Shown piece by piece: positions 32,279-35,975 of a DNA stretch of 35,975 bases. The first letter of the stretch is position 1. Each line of letters begins with the position of its first letter. The stretch is from positions 1 through 35,975 of the forward strand of contig JAFMJK010000002.1 in NCBI GenBank assembly GCA_017853515.1, given 5' to 3'. Made by a program: the position numbers and the translations under genes. The notes beneath the pieces are model-generated. The model did not search any database. It worked only from the letters and a program-made list of their open reading frames with translations, and had not been told where the DNA came from. This DNA is from Chthoniobacterales bacterium (GTDB lineage Bacteria; Verrucomicrobiota; Verrucomicrobiia; Chthoniobacterales; JACTMZ01).

Positions 32279-32282
<4 letters not shown>
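31263..32282 (-). CDS. purM: Phosphoribosylformylglycinamidine cyclo-ligase PurM
   Basis: A 339-residue AIR synthetase, fifth step of purine synthesis: FGAM + ATP to AIR. Motifs include Y-A-K-A-G-V-D-I near the N-terminus, the ATP-site block L-V-A-S-M-D-G-V-G-T-K and H-C-V-N-D-I-A-V-M-G-A-R-P-L-F-F-L-D-Y. L-L-G-G-E-T-A-Q-M-P-G and the C-terminal A-H-I-T-G-G-G-L-P-D-N-L complete the pattern. The ATG overlaps the purF stop in an ATGA (4-nt overlap), so purF and purM are translationally coupled. The length is standard. Confidence 0.95.
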
Positions 32283-33745
<1,463 letters not shown>

Positions 33746-33758
33746 GGAAAGAGCGTGC

Positions 33759-33786
33759 AGATTATCGTGCGGAGTTATTTTGGCAA
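33759..33786 (-). promoter_or_regulatory. Candidate sigma70 promoter for purF
   Basis: On the minus strand TTGCCA (33781-33786), 16 nt and TAATCT (33759-33764) precede the purF ATG by 13 nt. The overlapping GATAAT is an alternative -10 with a poor -35 spacing. I saw no PurR-type operator or purine riboswitch in the 91-nt gap. Confidence 0.45.
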
Positions 33787-33836
33787 TTCACCGCTCGCTT
33801 GCCCCGCCGTCGACCGCGACGCAGCATGGCGGGTCA

Positions 33837-34295
33837 ATGGCGAAAAAATACCGCCCCAATGTCGCCGCCATCATCTGCCGCCCCGACGGCCGCGTGCTGA
33901 TTTGCCGTCGATCGGACTACCCGGAAAGCTGGCAATTTCCCCAAGGCGGATTGGATCGGGGCGAGGACCCGGCAGAGGCCCTGCACAGGGAGGTCGCAGA
34001 AGAAATCGCCCTCCCGCCCTCGGCCTACGATGTTGCCGGGTGCAAAGGTCCTTACCGTTATGATTTCCCGACCGGTCCCGACCGCCGGGGCTTCCGCGGA
34101 CAGGAGCAGACCTATTTTCTGTGCCGTTTGAGGGAGGGCGCCGAGGGCGCCGTGCAACCGGGCCGCGGCTGCGGGGAGTTCACCGAGGCTCGATGGGTCG
34201 AAGTCGACCGATTTCCCTACGAGTTGGTCCCTCCCATGAAAGAGGCGGTTTACCGACAGGTCATGCGGGACTTTTTCGCCGCGGGCGGTGAATGA
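33837..34295 (+). CDS. rppH: RNA pyrophosphohydrolase RppH (Nudix)
   Basis: A 152-residue Nudix hydrolase. Family members remove pyrophosphate from 5'-triphosphate mRNA ends, or hydrolyse diadenosine polyphosphates. The N-terminal Y-R-P-N-V-A-A-I-I-C-R-P-D-G-R-V and S-W-Q-F-P-Q-G-G-L-D-R-G-E-D match RppH/NudH. The Nudix box G-G-L-D...A-L-H-R-E-V-A-E-E-I is complete. Y-R-Y-D-F-P and the Q-E-Q-T-Y-F-L-C strand are also typical. The ATG at 33837 gives the expected start M-A-K-K-Y-R-P-N; a GTG or ATG further up would extend it without similarity. A near-perfect inverted repeat (TTGCCCCGCC and GGCGGGTCAA) brackets the 20 nt just before the start. Confidence 0.92.
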   Translation: MAKKYRPNVAAIICRPDGRVLICRRSDYPESWQFPQGGLDRGEDPAEALHREVAEEIALPPSAYDVAGCKGPYRYDFPTGPDRRGFRGQEQTYFLCRLREGAEGAVQPGRGCGEFTEARWVEVDRFPYELVPPMKEAVYRQVMRDFFAAGGE

Positions 34296-34297
34296 CA

Positions 34298-34325
34298 TTG
34301 ACTGGCCGGGCGCAGATCCTATCCT
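34298..34325 (+). promoter_or_regulatory. Sigma70 promoter for the microprotein/GNAT unit
   Basis: TTGACT (34298-34303), a 16-nt spacer and TATCCT (34320-34325) score 5/6 and 4/6. The -10 ends 9 nt before the ATG of the 31-codon reading frame, just after the rppH stop. A 7-bp inverted repeat (GGCGCAG 34309-34315, CTGCGCC 34324-34330) overlaps the -10 and could be an operator. Confidence 0.5.
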
Positions 34326-34334
34326 GCGCCGAGT

Positions 34335-34430
34335 ATGTTGAGTTTCGGATCTCTGGCGATTTTTGTGGCCGCTTTGTTCGGGACAGTGTGGTGGGTCAGC
34401 CGCGACGACAGCCGCGGTTCGGATTCTTGA
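34335..34430 (+). CDS. Possible 31-residue single-helix membrane microprotein
   Basis: A short reading frame encodes M-L-S-F-G-S-L-A-I-F-V-A-A-L-F-G-T-V-W-W, then V-S-R-D-D-S-R-G-S-D-S. Residues 3-20 form one plausible membrane helix ending in a Trp-Trp interfacial pair. A short, charged, hydrophilic tail follows. It has a well-placed promoter directly upstream and lies 16 nt before the GNAT gene. No Shine-Dalgarno sequence is visible. The layout resembles small single-pass subunits or stabilisers (CcoQ-like in shape), but I recognise no family. It could be chance, since short hydrophobic frames arise easily. Confidence 0.4.
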   Translation: MLSFGSLAIFVAALFGTVWWVSRDDSRGSDS

Positions 34431-34446
34431 TAGATTCGACAAGCCG

Positions 34447-34992
34447 ATGGCCATCGAGACCAGACCAGTCGCCTTGACTCGTTTTGCCTGGGCGCTCAAG
34501 GAACTTCCTCCCGAATCGGGCGAAATTGCCGCGCCGTTCGTCCTTCGCACCGCGGGAGAGCAGGAAGCCGACGAGGCCGTGTCCATCGTGCAATCGAGTT
34601 ACAACCTCGACCCGGAGTGGAGCGGCTGCGCGCTGTACATCAAAGGAACAGTGCTCCCCCTGGTCATGAAGACTCTCGCCAAGGAGCCGACATGCCTCTT
34701 TGTGCAACACGGCAACCGCGTGATCGGTGCCTCCGTCTTCGATTGCGAGCCCGAAGAGGGAGGCGTGCATTTGATCAGCGGACCATGCGTGCTCATCGAA
34801 TACCGCAACCGCGGAATTGGCGGCGCGCTCCTCGCCGCGACCCTCGACGCCCTGCGCGGCCGCGGCGTGAACCAGGCTTTCGGGCAGACCCGGCCCAACA
34901 GTCCTTCGGCCAAGTATCTTTGCACCAAGTTCGGCGGGCGCGCCGTGAAGGAAGAACCGGCCGAACTCGTCACGCAGGCCGACGCGGCCTGA
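34447..34992 (+). CDS. GNAT-family N-acetyltransferase
   Basis: A 181-residue GNAT acetyltransferase. The acetyl-CoA pyrophosphate loop is E-Y-R-N-R-G-I-G-G-A-L-L (R/Q-x-x-G-x-G/A), preceded by the strand G-P-C-V-L-I. An earlier strand, F-V-L-R-T-A-G-E-Q-E-A-D-E-A-V, is the usual GNAT beginning. C-terminal P-N-S-P-S-A-K-Y-L-C-T-K-F-G-G matches the motif B region, with Y-x-x-x-F-G. The first 30 residues are an extra segment of unknown role. The acceptor substrate is not predictable. It follows the putative microprotein by 16 nt and converges with murI, 4 nt away. Confidence 0.82.
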   Translation: MAIETRPVALTRFAWALKELPPESGEIAAPFVLRTAGEQEADEAVSIVQSSYNLDPEWSGCALYIKGTVLPLVMKTLAKEPTCLFVQHGNRVIGASVFDCEPEEGGVHLISGPCVLIEYRNRGIGGALLAATLDALRGRGVNQAFGQTRPNSPSAKYLCTKFGGRAVKEEPAELVTQADAA

Positions 34993-34996
34993 GTTT

Positions 34997-35803
34997 TCAG
35001 CTGCCGAGCGGTGGCACTGCCCGGATCGCGGCGGGCGCGGTGGCCAGTCCCAAAGCGCGACCAGCCACGCCGAGAAAACGGTCGGGCGGATCGGTGAAGC
35101 CGAGATCGAGCGATCCCTCTCCGTCACCGGCAAGAAGACCCTCCGAAGCAAGGCGCCGGGCCACCGCGCTGGCGCAATTCGCGGCGGAATCGACGAGAGC
35201 GAGCTCATATCCGAGCGCCTTTCCGATCGCTTCGGCAACCAGAGGATAGTGCGTGCAACCGAGCACGATCGTATCGGCATCGGTTTCGCGCAGCGGCGAG
35301 AGGTAGCGTCGCAAAACGGCATCGGTCACCTCGTCCTCGAACATTCCCTCCTCGATGAGCGGCACAAGCAGCGGACAGGCGATGCTGGTCACGCGGATAT
35401 CCGGGCACGCCGCCCGCAATCCTCTTTCGTAGGCACCGCTGCCGACGGTCGCCTTGGTCCCGATCACCGCAACGTGCCCCGATTTGGTGGCGGCGATGGC
35501 GGCGCGCACGCCGGGATCGATCACACCCTCGACGGGAACGGGAAGAACATCGCGCAAATGCGCCAAGGCAAGGGCGGATGCGGTGTTGCAGGCCACCACG
35601 ACCATTTTCGCGCCTTCCGAGACCATCATGGAGGCAATCTCCTCGCTGTAGCGTTCGATCGTTTTTTGCGACTTGCCGCCGTAAGGCACGCGCGCGGTGT
35701 CGCCGAGATAAACGATGGCTTCGGCCGGAAGTTCGCGCCGCAACGCGCCGACCACGGTCAAGCCACCGACTCCGGAATCAAAAACAGCGATCGGCGCTCT
35801 CAT
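34997..35803 (-). CDS. murI: Glutamate racemase
   Basis: A 268-residue enzyme that makes D-glutamate for peptidoglycan. The N-terminus A-P-I-A-V-F-D-S-G-V-G-G-L-T-V is the family signature with its catalytic Asp. The two catalytic Cys lie in V-V-A-C-N-T-A-S-A and V-L-G-C-T-H-Y-P-L. Y-L-G-D-T-A-R-V-P-Y-G and S-Y-E-L-type binding residues follow the pattern. The ATG at 35803 starts two residues before the first strand; an ATG three codons upstream (35812) is possible. It converges with the GNAT gene (4-nt gap) and follows the partial gene at the right edge by 37 nt. Confidence 0.94.
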   Translation of the reverse strand: MRAPIAVFDSGVGGLTVVGALRRELPAEAIVYLGDTARVPYGGKSQKTIERYSEEIASMMVSEGAKMVVVACNTASALALAHLRDVLPVPVEGVIDPGVRAAIAATKSGHVAVIGTKATVGSGAYERGLRAACPDIRVTSIACPLLVPLIEEGMFEDEVTDAVLRRYLSPLRETDADTIVLGCTHYPLVAEAIGKALGYELALVDSAANCASAVARRLASEGLLAGDGEGSLDLGFTDPPDRFLGVAGRALGLATAPAAIRAVPPLGS

Positions 35804-35840
35804 GTCAGGCATCGCAGGCCGCGCCGGCGATGCTGGAAGA

Positions 35841-35975
35841 TCAGTAGTTCTGCTCGTTCTGCTGGGTTCCGAGCGCGTCGAACGCCAGCGGGATATTGAC
35901 CTGAGGGACATCCTTCAAGGTGATCATGAGCAGAACCCCGACGCCCACCTCCCCCCCCGACTGGCCGTTGAAAGT
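35841..35975 (-). CDS. C-terminal end of an unidentified protein, cut by the window edge
   Basis: The last 44 residues of a gene that continues beyond the window. The fragment reads N-G-Q-S-G-G-E-V-G-V-G-V-L-L-M-I-T-L-K-D-V-P-Q and ends L-G-T-Q-Q-N-E-Q-N-Y. It alternates hydrophobic residues like beta strands and finishes in a polar Gln/Asn tail. I do not recognise the family from this piece. The coding strand carries eight consecutive G (35951-35958), reading through S-G-G-E. Length and function cannot be judged. It is upstream of murI in the same direction. Confidence 0.6.
   Translation of the reverse strand, partial: TFNGQSGGEVGVGVLLMITLKDVPQVNIPLAFDALGTQQNEQNY

Noticed and set aside
33746..33836. 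Purine riboswitch or PurR operator before purF
   Set aside because: The gap is 91 nt, shared with rppH, and contains only a promoter and a short inverted repeat. I saw no aptamer-like helices.

Overview
The window is high-GC, densely coded bacterial chromosome with no rRNA, tRNA, phage, IS or CRISPR that I could see. Gene content (FloA-NfeD pair, a divergent YebC, a TP_0789-like LolA-fold protein) and the intergenic repeats (9-nt and 7-nt period repeats, GC-rich hairpins such as the one at 1396-1459) suggest a Verrucomicrobiota/PVC-type genome. That is an inference from remembered patterns, not a search result.

Layout. 1-3439 (+): an Amidase_3 lipoprotein, a repeat-rich spacer, an orphan ParA and an SbtA-type bicarbonate transporter. 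3461-16070 (-): a tight six-gene operon, transcribed right to left. It encodes a 2562-residue KS-AT-DH-cMT-ER-KR-ACP polyketide synthase, a stand-alone condensation-domain protein, a membrane fatty-acid desaturase-like enzyme, an ABC ATPase, a MacB/FtsX-type permease and a periplasmic LolA-like protein. 16172-16903 (+): YebC. 17025-25281 (-): a long housekeeping run holding a small membrane protein, FloA, NfeD, a secreted unknown, adenosine deaminase, a TIGR01777-type SDR, an Amidase_2 protein, TruA, RuvX and mannose-1-phosphate guanylyltransferase. 25358-27930 (+): a small membrane protein, Maf and adenine deaminase. 28089-33745 (-): DnaB, ribosomal L9, an alpha/beta-hydrolase-fold protein, PurM and PurF, transcribed from purF toward dnaB. 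33837-34992 (+): RppH-like Nudix, a possible 31-residue membrane microprotein and a GNAT acetyltransferase. 34997-35975 (-): MurI and the C-terminal end of an unidentified gene.

The most interesting locus is 3461-16070. The synthase has the domain order of fungal highly reducing iterative PKSs and no thioesterase. A separate condensation-fold protein with an intact HHxxxDG motif starts 4 nt after its stop, as if the LovB terminal CON domain had been split off. The same operon carries a desaturase, an ABC exporter and a LolA-like carrier. This parallels the mycobacterial PDIM logic of Mas/Pps, PapA5, DrrABC and LppX, although the individual proteins are of other families. My proposal is a methyl-branched, reduced polyketide lipid that is made, released or esterified, modified and exported to the envelope.

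Two window-wide patterns also stand out. No start that I checked has a good Shine-Dalgarno sequence, and several sigma70-like promoters place the -10 element only 6-14 nt before the start codon, which suggests leaderless or near-leaderless mRNAs.
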